DNA of 64,000 nucleotides from Streptomyces griseoviridis. GTDB taxonomy: Bacteria; Actinomycetota; Actinomycetes; Streptomycetales; Streptomycetaceae. Position numbers and translations under genes: made by a program. The stretch covers positions 5,111,501 through 5,175,500 of the forward strand of contig NZ_CP029078.1 of the NCBI RefSeq assembly GCF_005222485.1, given 5' to 3'. A model generated the notes under the pieces. The model was given only the letters and a program-made list of their open reading frames with translations. It had not been told where the DNA came from and did not search any database. Below, piece by piece: positions 17,044 to 26,894 of the stretch (the first letter of the stretch is position 1; every line of letters starts with the position of its first letter).

Positions 17044-17992
17044 GCTGGTGAACAGCGCAGATCCGGTCATCGACGCCAATCTCGCCGTAGCGCTCGATGC
17101 CCTGCTGGCCGAGAACAGCGTGACCCGCGCCGCCGCGCGGCTGCACACCTCGCCCGCCGCCATGAGCCGCACCCTGGCCAGGCTGCGCCGCGTCCTCCAG
17201 GACCCGCTGCTGGTCAGGGCGGGCCAGACGATGGTCCCCACACCGCGCGCCCAGGCCCTGCGGGAGGAGGCGGCCGCGGTGGTGCGCGGCCTCGGCGAGC
17301 TGCTCAGCCCCGGTAGCGGGGTCGACCCCGCGACCCTGCGCAGCACCTTCACCGTCCAGGCGGCCGACCTGGTCGGCGCGGCGCTGGCCCCGGGGCTGCT
17401 GCGACTGGCCCGGCGGGAGGCGCCGGGCGTCTCGTTCCGGCTGCGGGCCGAGGAGCTGGAGGCCGGCCCCGCCCTGCGCCTCGGCCGGATCGACCTGGAG
17501 GTCGGAGCCATCGACCACGCCGACCCGGAGACCCGGGTCGAGGAACTGGTCAGCCTGCGCATGATGGCGGCCGTCCGCCCCGGCCACCCCCTCACCGAGG
17601 CGCCCCTGACCCCGGCCGCGCTGGCCGCCGCCGAACACGTCACGGTCAGCCGCCGCGGGCGCTTCACCGGGCCCCTTGACACCGCCCTGGCCGAACACGG
17701 CCTGCGGCGGCGGGTGAGCGTCGTCCTGCCGGGCCACCTGCCCGCGATGACCCTCGCGGCCCGCAGCGACCTCGTCTGCCTGGTCCCCGCCGCCCTCCCC
17801 GGCGCGACCCCGTCCCCCCTCACCGACGAGGCGACGACCCTGGGCCTGACCCTCCTCGAAATCCCCCTGACGCTCCCCCCGTTGAAGATGGGAATGGCCT
17901 GGCACCCCCGCCACGCGGCGGACGGAGCCCACCACTGGCTCCGCGGGGCGGTGAGGCGGGCACTGAACGCGACGGCTGGACAGGCCGGTTGA
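17039..17992 (+). CDS. LysR family transcriptional regulator
   Basis: A 317-residue LysR regulator. The N-terminal winged helix-turn-helix is clear (LDALLAENSVTRAAARLHTSPAAMSRTLARLRRVLQDPLLVRAG), followed by a linker helix and a periplasmic-binding-type effector domain to about residue 300. The start is ATG 17039 or the adjacent ATG 17042; neither has a strong ribosome site. It is transcribed divergently from the NmrA-like gene, which it probably controls through the dyad at 17021-17043. Its stop overlaps the TTG from which the truncated XRE frame could begin. Confidence 0.92.
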   Translation: MMLVNSADPVIDANLAVALDALLAENSVTRAAARLHTSPAAMSRTLARLRRVLQDPLLVRAGQTMVPTPRAQALREEAAAVVRGLGELLSPGSGVDPATLRSTFTVQAADLVGAALAPGLLRLARREAPGVSFRLRAEELEAGPALRLGRIDLEVGAIDHADPETRVEELVSLRMMAAVRPGHPLTEAPLTPAALAAAEHVTVSRRGRFTGPLDTALAEHGLRRRVSVVLPGHLPAMTLAARSDLVCLVPAALPGATPSPLTDEATTLGLTLLEIPLTLPPLKMGMAWHPRHAADGAHHWLRGAVRRALNATAGQAG

Positions 17993-18285
17993 CGAGAAGT
18001 CACGGCAGGAAACGGATATCCCGAACCCGCGAGGCCGCTCGTGCGGCGGCACATTCCGGCCCCGAGCGCCGGGCCGCGCTGTGGGTGGAGACCGCCCGCG
18101 CCTACAGTCAGCGGGGCAGGCTCGCCGAGGGCTACCAGGCCCTGCGTATCGCCGAGAGCTGCGCGGCACAGGACATCCGCCGCCCGGCCGTACGCGAACT
18201 GGTCGCCGACATGGCAGCCCGCGACCGCCGCCGGGCCCTGCCCGAACTGCACCACTTCAGCCGCCGACTGGGAGTGCCCGCGTGA
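17989..18285 (+). pseudogene. C-terminal remnant of an XRE-type regulator
   Basis: A 98-residue frame with only a TTG start (17989) that overlaps the LysR stop. Residues ~24-98 (ERRAALWVETARAYSQRGRLAEGYQALRIAES ... RELVADMAARDRRRALPELHHFSRRLGV) look like the C-terminal ligand-binding part of Streptomyces helix-turn-helix regulators, which normally stands behind an N-terminal XRE DNA-binding domain of about 80 residues. That N-terminal part is absent here. Such regulators are normally encoded directly upstream of a flavoprotein gene, as here, with a GTGA overlap. I read this as a 5'-truncated gene whose head was lost when the LysR gene came to abut it. It could still be translated as a stub. 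Confidence 0.55.
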
Positions 18286-18827
18286 GTGATCAGCCCGACA
18301 AGCCGTTCCTGCAGATCGTGGTGTGCGCGGCCGGGGTCGCCGCCGACGTCGGCAAGCTGATCACCGCGGCACAGGAACGCCGCTGGGACGTCGGTGTCAT
18401 CGCCACCCCACAAGGACTCGGCTTCCTCGACGTGGAGGTGGTCGGGACCCAGACCGGCCGCCCCGTCCGCTCGGCCTGGCGGTCACCGGGTGAACCGCGC
18501 CCGACCCGGCCCGCGGACGCCATCGCGGTCGCCCCGGCCAGCTTCAACACCGTCAACAAGTGGGCCGCCGGGATCTCCGACAATCTCGCCCTGGGCGTCC
18601 TGTGCGAAGCACCCGCCATGGACATCCCGGTCGCCGTGCTGCCGTACCTGAACTCGGCCCAGGCCGCCCACCCCGCGTACCGCCAGAGCCTGGAACGGCT
18701 CCGCGGTATGGGTGTCCTGATCGGCTCGTACGAACCGCATCGGCCGAAGGCCGGCGGCGGGGCCGACCGCTACCGCTGGGAGGAAGCCCTGGAACTCCTC
18801 GCGCCCAAGCTGTCCGCCCCGGCCTGA
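18282..18827 (+). CDS. HFCD/Dfp-type flavoprotein
   Basis: A 181-residue flavoprotein of the homo-oligomeric flavin-containing Cys decarboxylase fold. It shows the FMN-binding start FLQIVVCAAGVAADVGKLITAAQERRWDVGVIATPQG and the phosphate/flavin motif DAIAVAPASFNTVNKWAAGISDNLALGVLCEA, in which ASFNTVNKWAAGISD is the characteristic PASxNT-like signature. Unlike PPC decarboxylase there is no obvious catalytic Cys/substrate-clamp motif, so the reaction is unknown. GTG 18282 overlaps the TGA of the upstream regulator remnant (GTGA). In related loci the flavoprotein and a full XRE regulator form a pair. Confidence 0.88.
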   Translation: MSDQPDKPFLQIVVCAAGVAADVGKLITAAQERRWDVGVIATPQGLGFLDVEVVGTQTGRPVRSAWRSPGEPRPTRPADAIAVAPASFNTVNKWAAGISDNLALGVLCEAPAMDIPVAVLPYLNSAQAAHPAYRQSLERLRGMGVLIGSYEPHRPKAGGGADRYRWEEALELLAPKLSAPA

Positions 18828-19088
18828 TCGCCCCCCCCCGCCTGAAATGGGCGCCGCCGTGTCGGTGAACCCTGCGGTGGCCGAGCGATGGCCGCCGCCC
18901 GGTGGACCGGCACGCCGGGCCGTCGCATGCCACGTGTGGGTCCCGGCGGGCGGGGCTGCGGGCACCGTCCACGGCACGTGGGTGCGCAAGGCGATCGACG
19001 AACCCTTCCCGGATCGCCCGACGGCCCCTCCCCGCCATCACAAAGGGCGAGGCCCGAAGACCCCGCCCATCACCCGCGAACCCTCGCC

Positions 19089-19520
19089 TCACGGCCACAC
19101 AAGGCAATAAGGCTGATGCCCCGCCTCATGCAGCCGATGGCTGAAGTCCTGCCACTCATGCAGCAGTTGGTACACATTGAACGCGTCCCGCGGCCCCCCG
19201 CGGTCCGGGACCGTCGACCAGATGAACGCCGCCGCGCCCACCGCCTCCTCGCCTATGCCGCGCAGGGGGTCCACGACCGTCATGGGGAGTTTGACCACCG
19301 CGTAGTCCGGGTGCAGGACGACCAGTTCGAGGGGCGGGACCTTGTGGAGGGGGACGCCCTCGATGCCGGTGAGGACCATCGCGGCCATCGTCTCCGGCTT
19401 GATCTTCGTGAACATGCCGTTCATGCCCAGCTCGTCGCCGCCCAGTTCCTCGGGGCGCATCGAGATCGGGACGCGGGCCGCGGTCGCGCCGTCGGGCGCG
19501 CCGAAGTATTTGTAGGTCAC
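19089..19520 (-). CDS. Conserved hypothetical protein upstream of hemL
   Basis: A 143-residue cytoplasmic-looking protein with a well-formed sequence (VPISMRPEELGGDELGMNGMF, PPLELVVLHPDYAVVKLPM, WSTVPDRGGPRDAFNVYQLLHEWQDFSHRLHEAGHQPYCLVWP). I chose GTG 19520, where the sequence becomes regular. The frame continues upstream to 19769 through a charged low-complexity stretch with a Met-Asp-Arg repeat, and an earlier start is possible. No catalytic motif is visible. It is transcribed away from hemL. Function unknown. Confidence 0.7.
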   Translation of the reverse strand: MTYKYFGAPDGATAARVPISMRPEELGGDELGMNGMFTKIKPETMAAMVLTGIEGVPLHKVPPLELVVLHPDYAVVKLPMTVVDPLRGIGEEAVGAAAFIWSTVPDRGGPRDAFNVYQLLHEWQDFSHRLHEAGHQPYCLVWP

Positions 19521-20085
19521 CCCCACCCGACCACCATTCCTGCTCCCGGCCCCGGGACGGTCGACCCCGCGTTCGTTCTTCTGGTCCTTGCGATCCATAC
19601 GGTCCATACGGTCCATACGTCGGTCGCGTCGTTCCGACTCACCCGGCACGTCCTTGCGTTCCTGGAGTGCCTCGGCCGCCTCCTCGGCGTCGCGTCGGTG
19701 CCTTCCCCGCCGGGCACGTCGAGGACCCAGGTCATCGGTCCCTTCGCCCAGTCCGCCACCGCGATGCATATCTCCACCCGACTGCTTTTCTAGGACGCGT
19801 GGCCCCCGCCGCGCAACCCGATCATCGTGTCAGTGACCTCCCCCACGGCCGCCCGCCGAAACGTGCGGTGAAACACCTGTCCGCAGGATCTTCGCAGCCC
19901 CGGAGCGGTCCCTCGTACCTTCTTACGGACAGGAAGGCCGTCTGCGCTGTGTGTATCAGGTCTCAGTTTCGCAGATCGGCGGCGCCCCCTGGGGTCCGAG
20001 CGGCCTGGCCTACCCTGAGGAGGTCACAGACAACCGGAGTCCGAGAAATACCGAGAATCCCCAGAAGTCGGAGACGTCGCAGGTC
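19521..20085. other. Intergenic region with short 9-base repeat, hemL leader
   Basis: About 565 bases. CGATCCATA, CGGTCCATA and CGGTCCATA lie in tandem at 19591-19617 and give a Met-Asp-Arg run if the minus-strand frame is extended. The hemL-proximal half (19860-20085) is probably the hemL leader and promoter. I see no clear -35/-10 pair and no further gene. Confidence 0.45.
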
Positions 20086-21405
20086 ATGACCGAACTGCCC
20101 TATCCATACGATGCGCCTGCCTCGCAGGCCCTGTTCGACCGCGCGGCCGTGGTCACGCCCGGGGGCGTGAACTCCCCGGTGCGCGCCTTCCGCGCGGTCG
20201 GCGGCACGCCCCGGTTCATGGTGTCAGGGACCGGGCCGTACCTGACCGACGCGGACGGGCGCGAGTACGTCGACCTGGTCTGCTCCTGGGGCCCGATGAT
20301 CCTCGGCCACGCGCACCCCGAGGTGATCGCCGCCGTGCAGGAGGCCGTCGGGCGCGGCACCTCCTTCGGCACCCCCGGCGAGGGCGAGGTCGCCCTCGGC
20401 GAGGCGATCGTCGAGCGGGTCGGGCCGGTCGAGCAGGTCCGGCTGGTGTCCAGCGGCACCGAGGCCACCATGTCCGCCATCCGCCTCGCCCGCGGCTTCA
20501 CCCGGCGGGCCAAGGTGGTCAAGTTCGCGGGCTGCTACCACGGTCACGTGGACTCGCTGCTGGCCGCGGCCGGCTCCGGCGTCGCCACCTTCGCGCTGCC
20601 CGACACCCCGGGTGTCACGGGCGCGCAGGCAGGCGACACCATCGTCCTGCCGTACAACGACCTGGACGCCGTGCGGGAGGCCTTCCGGCTGCACCCCGGC
20701 GAGATCGCCTGTGTGATCACCGAGGCGTCGCCGGGGAACATGGGTGTCGTGCCGCCGCTGCCCGGCTTCAACCAGGGGCTCAAGGACCTCTGCGCGGAGC
20801 ACGGCGCCCTCTTCGTCTCCGACGAGGTGATGACCGGGTTCAGGACCAGCCGCAGCGGCTGGTTCGGGGTCGACGGTGTCGTCCCCGACCTCATGACCTT
20901 CGGCAAGGTCATGGGCGGCGGGTTCCCGGCCGCCGCGTTCGGCGGGCGGGCCGACGTCATGGCGCACCTCGCGCCCGCCGGGCCCGTCTACCAGGCCGGG
21001 ACGCTGTCGGGGAACCCGATCGCGACCGCGGCGGGACTGGCCCAGCTGCGGCTGCTCGACGACGCCGCCTACGGTGTCGTCGACGCCGTCTCCGCGCGGC
21101 TGCGGTCCCTGGTCGGCGAGGCGCTGGCCAAGGAGGGGGTCGCCCACCGGGTGCAGAACGCCTCCAACATGTTCTCCGTCTTCTTCACGGACCGCGAGGT
21201 GCGCGACTACGAGGGCGCGAAGGCACAGGAGTCGTTCCGGTACACCGCGTTCTTCCACTCGATGCTGGCGCAGGGCGTGTATCTGCCGCCCTCGTCCTTC
21301 GAGTCCTGGTTCGTGTCCACGGCCCACGACGAGCGGGCGGTACAGCGGATCGCCGACGCCCTCCCGGCGGCGGCCCGAGCGGCGGCGGAGGCCACCTCAG
21401 CATGA
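20086..21405 (+). CDS. hemL: Glutamate-1-semialdehyde 2,1-aminomutase
   Basis: PLP enzyme that converts glutamate-1-semialdehyde to 5-aminolevulinate in the C5 pathway to heme, siroheme and cobalamin. At 439 residues it has the family's usual length. Key features are the N-terminal [42 protein letters not shown] and [11 protein letters not shown] with the Schiff-base Lys274. ATG 20086 opens at [13 protein letters not shown]; the open frame extends 45 codons further upstream without a good start. The TGA overlaps the ATG of the phosphatase gene. It precedes cytochrome c maturation genes, a functional grouping around heme. Confidence 0.96.
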   Translation: MTELPYPYDAPASQALFDRAAVVTPGGVNSPVRAFRAVGGTPRFMVSGTGPYLTDADGREYVDLVCSWGPMILGHAHPEVIAAVQEAVGRGTSFGTPGEGEVALGEAIVERVGPVEQVRLVSSGTEATMSAIRLARGFTRRAKVVKFAGCYHGHVDSLLAAAGSGVATFALPDTPGVTGAQAGDTIVLPYNDLDAVREAFRLHPGEIACVITEASPGNMGVVPPLPGFNQGLKDLCAEHGALFVSDEVMTGFRTSRSGWFGVDGVVPDLMTFGKVMGGGFPAAAFGGRADVMAHLAPAGPVYQAGTLSGNPIATAAGLAQLRLLDDAAYGVVDAVSARLRSLVGEALAKEGVAHRVQNASNMFSVFFTDREVRDYEGAKAQESFRYTAFFHSMLAQGVYLPPSSFESWFVSTAHDERAVQRIADALPAAARAAAEATSA

Positions 21406-22094
21406 GCAGCGAGAAGGACATCACCGTCGTCCACGTGATGCGGCACGGCGAGGTCGCCAACCCGGAAGGGGTGCTCTACGGGCGGCTGCCCGGGTACCAC
21501 CTGTCCGATCTCGGCCGGCGGATGGCGGAGCGGGTGGCCGAGCACCTCGCCTCCCGTGACGTCACCCGGGTCGTCGCCTCCCCGCTGGAGCGGGCGCAGG
21601 AGACGGCGACGCCGATCGCCAAGGCGCACGGCCTCGACCTCGGCACGGACGCGCGGCTGATCGAGGCCGAGAACGTCTTCCAGGGCAAGACCTTCGGGGT
21701 CGGGGACGGCGCGCTGCGCAGGCCCGAGAACTGGAAGCACCTCGTCAACCCGTTCAAGCCGTCCTGGGGCGAGCCCTATGTCGACCAGGTGGTGCGGATG
21801 ACCGGGGCGCTGGAGGCGGCCAGGGACGCGGCGCGCGGCCACGAGGCGGTCCTCGTCAGCCATCAGCTGCCGATCTGGATCGTGCGCTCGTACGTCGAGC
21901 GGCGGCGGCTGTGGCACGACCCGCGCAAGCGGCAGTGCACCCTGGCCTCCCTGACGACGTTCACCTACGAGGGCGACCGGATCGTCTCGGTCGGCTACAG
22001 CGAGCCCGCCCGCGACCTGGTCCCGGTCCATCTGCTGGCCGGCGCGAAGCCGGTCAAGGGGCAGCCGGGGCAGGGCAAGGCGTTCGGGGCCTGA
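21402..22094 (+). CDS. Histidine phosphatase family protein
   Basis: A 230-residue phosphoglycerate-mutase-like phosphatase. The catalytic RHG motif is at residues 14-16 (HVMRHGEV), with the second histidine in [10 protein letters not shown] and the Arg/Glu ligands in [10 protein letters not shown] and [13 protein letters not shown]. The substrate is not apparent; this branch is not a glycolytic mutase. It overlaps hemL by ATGA and should be co-translated with it. The insertion [23 protein letters not shown] looks typical of the actinobacterial subgroup. A hairpin lies 63 bases downstream. Confidence 0.92.
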   Translation: MSSEKDITVVHVMRHGEVANPEGVLYGRLPGYHLSDLGRRMAERVAEHLASRDVTRVVASPLERAQETATPIAKAHGLDLGTDARLIEAENVFQGKTFGVGDGALRRPENWKHLVNPFKPSWGEPYVDQVVRMTGALEAARDAARGHEAVLVSHQLPIWIVRSYVERRRLWHDPRKRQCTLASLTTFTYEGDRIVSVGYSEPARDLVPVHLLAGAKPVKGQPGQGKAFGA

Positions 22095-22156
22095 CGTGGT
22101 CTGACCGGTACTCAGGCCGGGGTCGGGTCCGGGGCGCCCGCGTCCCGCGTGCCGCG

Positions 22157-22179
22157 TGTCACGCAGGAGCCGCGTGACA
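22157..22179 (+). terminator. Hairpin after the hemL operon
   Basis: TGTCACGC (22157-22164) and GCGTGACA (22172-22179) are perfect 8-base arms around a 7-base loop, between the phosphatase gene and the promoter region of the deacetylase-like gene. It may be a terminator; a protein-binding palindrome is the alternative. Confidence 0.5.
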
Positions 22180-22322
22180 GGGGTGTGGCGCGTGGGGCGC
22201 GTGGTGCCCCTTCGCGCTTTCGTGACCTTTATTACGATATTCATACTCTGATCTGGAACCTCCGCGTTCGTCATCTCCTCTGACTGGGTGACCATCACAG
22301 GAAATGACGAATCGGGGATGTA

Positions 22323-23600
22323 ATGCGCTCGCTCTCTCGCAGGGGAATGCTCGGTCTCGGCGCGGGAGCCGCGGCGACCGTCGGCCTCTCGGCCTGCGGC
22401 GGCCTCACGTCGTCGGACGGTTCCAGCCACGCGGCCGGTTCCGAGCCGAGCCCCTCAGGCAGCAGCGGACACCCCGCGCGCCCCATCGGCGACGGCTCGA
22501 CCGCCTTCACCGGCAAGCAGCCCCACCAGCCCGCGAGCCCCGAACCGCTGGAGCCCGGCCAGACCCCGCCGCAGTTCGTGATCTTCTCCTGGGACGGCGC
22601 GGGCGAGGTCGGCAACGGCCTCTTCCCGCGCTTCCTCGACCTCGCCGAGCAGCACGGCGCGCACATGACCTTCTTCCTCTCCGGGCTCTACCTGCTCCCC
22701 GAGTCGAAGAAGCGGCTGTACAACCCGCCGAACAACCCGCGCGGCGCCTCCGACATCGGCTACCTCACCGACGAGCACGTCAAGGCGACCCTCACCAACG
22801 TGCGCCGCGCCTGGCTCGAAGGCCACGAGATCGGGACCCACTTCAACGGCCACTTCTGCGCCGGCACCGGCACCGTCGGCAACTGGACCCCCCAGCAGTG
22901 GCGCAGCGAGATCGACCAGGCCAAGGCGTTCGTCAAGGAGTGGCGCACCAACACCGGCTGGAGCGACCTGCCGTCGCTGCCCTTCGACTACGAGAAGGAA
23001 CTCGTCGGCGGCCGCACCCCCTGCCTGCTCGGCCAGAACAACCTGCTGCCCACCGCCAAGGACCTCGGCTGGCGCTACGACGCCTCCTCGCCCGGCGGCC
23101 GGCAGACCTGGCCCGTCAAGCGGCTCGGCATCTGGGACCTGCCCCTCCAGCAGATCCCGTTCCCCGGCCACAGCTTCGAGGTGCTGTCCATGGACTACAA
23201 CATGCTGGCCAACCAGTCCGTGAACTCCACCAAGGCGCCCGCCCACAACTACCCCGGCTGGCGCAAGCAGTCCGCACAGGCCTACATCGCCGGCTTCCGG
23301 CGGGCGTACGAGAGCAACCGGGCGCCGTTCTTCGTCGGCAACCACTTCGAGCAGTGGAACGGCGGCATCTACATGGACTCCGTCGAGGAGGCCTTCAAGC
23401 ACATCGCCCGGGAGAAGGAGAAGGGCGAGGACGTGCGGCTCGTCTCCTTCCGGCAGTTCGTCGACTGGATGGACGTCCAGAAGCCCGAGGTGCTCGCCAA
23501 GCTCCGCACCCTCGACGTCGGGCAGGCACCCGCCGGCGGCTGGAAGACCTTCCTCAAGGACGACGCCCCCACCTCCACCTCTTCCGGACAGGCCGCCTGA
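22323..23600 (+). CDS. Exported lipid-anchored polysaccharide-deacetylase-like protein
   Basis: A 425-residue secreted protein. The N-terminus SLSRRGMLGLGAGAAATVGLSACGG combines a twin-arginine-like SRRG motif with a lipobox LSAC, so it is probably a lipoprotein, perhaps Tat-exported. The catalytic-like region contains FVIFSWDGAGE, corresponding to the first Asp-bearing NodB motif, and GHEIGTHFNGHFCAG, a His-rich metal-binding motif, followed by WRSEIDQAKAFVKEW. Later NodB motifs are poorly preserved, so the enzyme activity is uncertain. ATG 22323 follows an AT-rich segment (22220-22260) that likely holds the promoter. The gene lies just before the cytochrome c maturation genes. Confidence 0.8.
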   Translation: MRSLSRRGMLGLGAGAAATVGLSACGGLTSSDGSSHAAGSEPSPSGSSGHPARPIGDGSTAFTGKQPHQPASPEPLEPGQTPPQFVIFSWDGAGEVGNGLFPRFLDLAEQHGAHMTFFLSGLYLLPESKKRLYNPPNNPRGASDIGYLTDEHVKATLTNVRRAWLEGHEIGTHFNGHFCAGTGTVGNWTPQQWRSEIDQAKAFVKEWRTNTGWSDLPSLPFDYEKELVGGRTPCLLGQNNLLPTAKDLGWRYDASSPGGRQTWPVKRLGIWDLPLQQIPFPGHSFEVLSMDYNMLANQSVNSTKAPAHNYPGWRKQSAQAYIAGFRRAYESNRAPFFVGNHFEQWNGGIYMDSVEEAFKHIAREKEKGEDVRLVSFRQFVDWMDVQKPEVLAKLRTLDVGQAPAGGWKTFLKDDAPTSTSSGQAA

Positions 23601-23659
23601 GACGCGGACCGCGAGGGGGGTGCGCAAGATCCTCAGAACGGGCATGCGAAACTTTTCAC

Positions 23660-24283
23660 ATGAGTGCCGCCAGCCGCGCCCCCCTGCGCTCGCCCCGTAG
23701 CCGTGCCGCCCTGCTCAGCGCCGCGGCAGCCGCCGCCGCGCTGACCCTCACCGCCTGCGGCTCCGGCGGAACGTCCGGTGGCTCGGGCGACACCAACTTC
23801 GTCACCGGCGCCGACGGCGTCGCCACGGCGAAGAAGGGCGAACGCGCCGACGCCCCCGACCTCTCGGGCGAGACCGTCGACGGCAGACAGCTCGACGTCG
23901 ACGACTACCGGGGCAAGGTCGTCGTCATCAACGTCTGGGGCTCCTGGTGCCCGCCCTGCCGCGCCGAGGCCAAGAACTTCGAGACCGTCTACCAGGACGT
24001 CAAGGACACCGGCGCCGGCGTGCAGTTCGTCGGCATCAACACCCGCGACACCAGCACCGGCCCGGCCAGGGCCTTCGAGAAGGAGTACGGGGTCAGCTAC
24101 CCCAGCCTGTACGACCCGACGGGGAAGCTGATGCTCCGCTTCAAGAAGGGCACCCTCAACCCGCAGGCCATCCCCTCCACGCTGATCATCGACCGGCAGG
24201 GCAGGATCGCCGCGCGCACCCTCCAGGCGCTCAGCGAGGAGAAACTGCGCGCCATGCTCGCCCCGGTCCTCGCGGAGAAGTGA
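23660..24283 (+). CDS. resA: Thioredoxin-like lipoprotein of cytochrome c maturation (ResA-like)
   Basis: Extracytoplasmic thiol-disulfide reductant that keeps apocytochrome c cysteines reduced for heme attachment in System II. A 207-residue protein with signal sequence and lipobox LTAC (Cys33), then a TlpA/ResA thioredoxin domain: [13 protein letters not shown] with the active-site cysteines Cys97 and Cys100, the insert [23 protein letters not shown] and the cis-proline region [20 protein letters not shown] 23660 has no obvious ribosome site. The next gene, ccdA, follows after one base. Gene symbol by analogy with Bacillus. Confidence 0.92.
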   Translation: MSAASRAPLRSPRSRAALLSAAAAAAALTLTACGSGGTSGGSGDTNFVTGADGVATAKKGERADAPDLSGETVDGRQLDVDDYRGKVVVINVWGSWCPPCRAEAKNFETVYQDVKDTGAGVQFVGINTRDTSTGPARAFEKEYGVSYPSLYDPTGKLMLRFKKGTLNPQAIPSTLIIDRQGRIAARTLQALSEEKLRAMLAPVLAEK

Positions 24284-24284
24284 C

Positions 24285-25088
24285 GTGATCACCGCCGCCC
24301 TCGCGAGCCCCGCCACCGCCCTCGCCGCGACCGGCTACGGCGGCACCTCGCTCAACGGCACCGTCTTCAACGGCGCCCTGCTGGCCGCCCTGCCGATCGC
24401 CATGCTCGGCGGACTCGTCTCCTTCTTCTCCCCGTGCGTGCTGCCGCTGGTGCCCGGCTACCTCTCCTACGTCACCGGGGTCACCGGCACCGACCTGGCC
24501 GAGGCCAGGCGCGGCCGGATGGTCGCCGGCGCCTCCCTCTTCGTCCTCGGCTTCACCGCCGTCTTCGTCTCCAGCGGCGCCCTCTTCGGTTTCTTCGGCG
24601 ACACCCTCCAGGAGAGCCGGGGCGTCCTGTCGAAGGTGCTCGGCGTCCTCATGATCCTGATGGGCGTCTTCTTCATGGGGCTCATGCCCTGGATGACCCA
24701 GCGCGAGTTCCGCCTGCACAAGCGGCCGGTCACCGGCCTGATCGGCGCCCCGCTGCTCGGCGCCCTGTTCGGCATCGGCTGGACGCCCTGCATCGGACCG
24801 ACCCTGGCCGCGGTGCTCGCGCTCTCCACCCAGCAGTCGAGCGCGGGCCGCGGCGCCCTGCTGACCGTCGCCTACTGTGTGGGTCTCGGCGTGCCCTTCG
24901 TGCTCGCGGCGGTCGCCTTCCGCAAGGCACTCGGCGCCTTCGGCTGGGTCAAACGGCACTATGTCTGGGTCATGCGGATCGGCGGCACGATGATGATCGT
25001 GACCGGCCTGCTGCTGCTCACCGGCGCCTGGGACTCCCTGGTGCAGGAGATGCAGACCTGGTCCAACGGCTTCACTGTGGGGATCTGA
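24285..25088 (+). CDS. ccdA: CcdA-type transmembrane thiol-disulfide transporter
   Basis: A 267-residue membrane protein with six predicted helices. It moves electrons from cytoplasmic thioredoxin to ResA across the membrane. The two redox cysteines lie in the conserved contexts [14 protein letters not shown] (Cys51) and [10 protein letters not shown] (Cys169). The N-terminus is short and hydrophobic, as in CcdA rather than full DsbD, so there are no extra periplasmic domains. GTG 24285 starts 1 base after the resA stop. It is the second gene of the four-gene System II operon. Confidence 0.95.
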   Translation: MITAALASPATALAATGYGGTSLNGTVFNGALLAALPIAMLGGLVSFFSPCVLPLVPGYLSYVTGVTGTDLAEARRGRMVAGASLFVLGFTAVFVSSGALFGFFGDTLQESRGVLSKVLGVLMILMGVFFMGLMPWMTQREFRLHKRPVTGLIGAPLLGALFGIGWTPCIGPTLAAVLALSTQQSSAGRGALLTVAYCVGLGVPFVLAAVAFRKALGAFGWVKRHYVWVMRIGGTMMIVTGLLLLTGAWDSLVQEMQTWSNGFTVGI

Positions 25089-25091
25089 TCG

Positions 25092-26894
25092 ATGAGCACG
25101 CCTTCCAAGACGGGGCCCGAGGCCGCCGCGCCCACCGCCGGCCCGGACGCCCGCCCGGGTGCCGCGCCCGCCGAGGACCAGGACGTCAGCGCCGCCGGCT
25201 CCCAGCTGTCCACCGCCCCCCGCGAGGACGCGCCCCACCCGGGGCTCGGCGTCATCGGCTGGGCCCGCTGGTTCTGGCGGCAGCTCACCTCGATGCGGAT
25301 CGCGCTGCTGCTGCTCCTGCTGCTGTCGCTCGGCGCGATCCCCGGCTCGCTGATCCCGCAGAGCGGCACCGACGAGACGAAGGTCGCCGACTTCCGCGCG
25401 GCCCACACCCTCCTCGCACCGGTCTACGACCGGCTCGGCCTCTTCCACGTCTACAGCTCGGTGTGGTTCTCCGCGATCTACATCCTGCTGTTCGTCTCCC
25501 TCATCGGCTGCATCGTCCCGCGCACCTGGCAGTTCGTCGGACAGCTGCGCGGCCGGCCGCCGGGCGCGCCCAAGCGGCTGAACCGGCTGCCCGCCTACAC
25601 CACCTGGCGCAGCGGGGCCCGCCCCGAGGAGATCAGTCAGGCCGCGCTCGCCCTGCTGCGCAGGCGCCGCTTCCGGGCGCACCTCGCGGGCGACGCCGTC
25701 GCCGCAGAGAAGGGCTATCTGCGCGAGGTCGGCAACCTCGCCTTCCACCTCGCCCTCATCGTGATGCTGACCGCCTTCGCCTGGGGCCAGCTGTTCAAGT
25801 CGGAGGGCAACAAGCTGATCGTCGAGGGCGACGGGTTCTCCAACACCCTCACCCAGTACGACGACTTCAAGTCGGGCAACCTCTTCACCCAGGACGACCT
25901 GGACCCGTTCAGCTTCCGCCTCGACACGTTCCAGGGCACCTACGAGGAGACCGGCCCCAACCGCGGCACCCCGCGCACCTACCAGGCGGGCGTCACCTAC
26001 AGCGTCGGCGCCTACGGCAAGGACGAGAAGAGCCTCATCAAGGTCAACGAGCCGCTGGAGATCGGCGACTCGAAGGTGTACCTCACCGCCCACGGCTACG
26101 CGCCCGTCGTCACCGTCAGGGACGGCAAGGGCGCCGTCGTCTACCGCGAGGCGGTGCCGCTGCTGCCGCTCGACTCGAACGTCACGTCGTCCGGCGCGAT
26201 CAAGGTGATGGACGGCTACCGCGACGCCAAGGGCGCCAAGGAGCAGCTCGGCTTCCAGGCGTTCTTCCTGCCGTCCTACGGCGGCAAGAACACGGCCGTC
26301 GTCTCGCAGTTCCCCGCGCTGCTCAACCCGATCCTCAACCTGGCCGCCTACCACGGCGACCTCGGTGTCGACGCGGGCATCCCGCAGAGCGTCTACCAGC
26401 TCGACAAGAAGAACCTGAAGGCGTTCAAGGACAGCAAGGGCCAGACGCTGCGGGTGAACCTGAAGCCGGGCGAGACGATGAAGCTCCCGGACGGCGCCGG
26501 CTCGATCACCTTCGAGAAGGGGATCAAGGAGTGGGCGAACTTCCAGGTCACCCGGCAGCCCGGCAGCGGCTGGGCGCTCGGCGGCGCCCTCACCGCGATC
26601 TTCGGTCTGGCCGCCTCGCTGTTCATCCAGCGCCGCCGGGTCTGGGTGCGTGCCACCGAGGGCCCGGACGGCGTCACCGTCGTGGAGATGGCCGGGCTCG
26701 GCCGCAGCGAGTCCGCGAAGGTCCCGGAGGAGCTGGGCGACCTCGCCGGCGTCCTCTACGACGGGACGGCGGCCCCGCCCGGGGCCGACGACCCCACCGC
26801 CCCCGCAGACCCGGCGCACACCGCCGGTCCCGCCGAACCCGCAGATTCCTCCGACTCGCCAGTCGCACCCCCCGAAGGGGCTGAGCAGCAGTGA
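25092..26894 (+). CDS. resB: Cytochrome c biogenesis protein ResB/Ccs1
   Basis: A 600-residue membrane protein, half of the System II cytochrome c synthase. A disordered Pro/Ala N-terminus (1-50) leads into helices at about 70-90 (MRIALLLLLLLSLGAIPGSLIPQ), 125-145, 215-235 and 500-520, with a large extracytoplasmic domain (about 235-495). Characteristic segments are FHVYSSVWFSAIYILLFVSLIGCIVPRTW and EVGNLAFHLALIVMLTAFAWGQL, the latter carrying a likely heme-ligand His. The C-terminus is acidic and Pro-rich. It starts 3 bases after ccdA and overlaps ccsB by 4 bases. Confidence 0.94.
   Translation: MSTPSKTGPEAAAPTAGPDARPGAAPAEDQDVSAAGSQLSTAPREDAPHPGLGVIGWARWFWRQLTSMRIALLLLLLLSLGAIPGSLIPQSGTDETKVADFRAAHTLLAPVYDRLGLFHVYSSVWFSAIYILLFVSLIGCIVPRTWQFVGQLRGRPPGAPKRLNRLPAYTTWRSGARPEEISQAALALLRRRRFRAHLAGDAVAAEKGYLREVGNLAFHLALIVMLTAFAWGQLFKSEGNKLIVEGDGFSNTLTQYDDFKSGNLFTQDDLDPFSFRLDTFQGTYEETGPNRGTPRTYQAGVTYSVGAYGKDEKSLIKVNEPLEIGDSKVYLTAHGYAPVVTVRDGKGAVVYREAVPLLPLDSNVTSSGAIKVMDGYRDAKGAKEQLGFQAFFLPSYGGKNTAVVSQFPALLNPILNLAAYHGDLGVDAGIPQSVYQLDKKNLKAFKDSKGQTLRVNLKPGETMKLPDGAGSITFEKGIKEWANFQVTRQPGSGWALGGALTAIFGLAASLFIQRRRVWVRATEGPDGVTVVEMAGLGRSESAKVPEELGDLAGVLYDGTAAPPGADDPTAPADPAHTAGPAEPADSSDSPVAPPEGAEQQ

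Noticed and set aside
18847..19110. Possible small gene after the flavoprotein
   Set aside because: Overlapping frames of similar quality exist in all phases, with no ribosome site or domain; I treat the 18828-19088 gap as non-coding.
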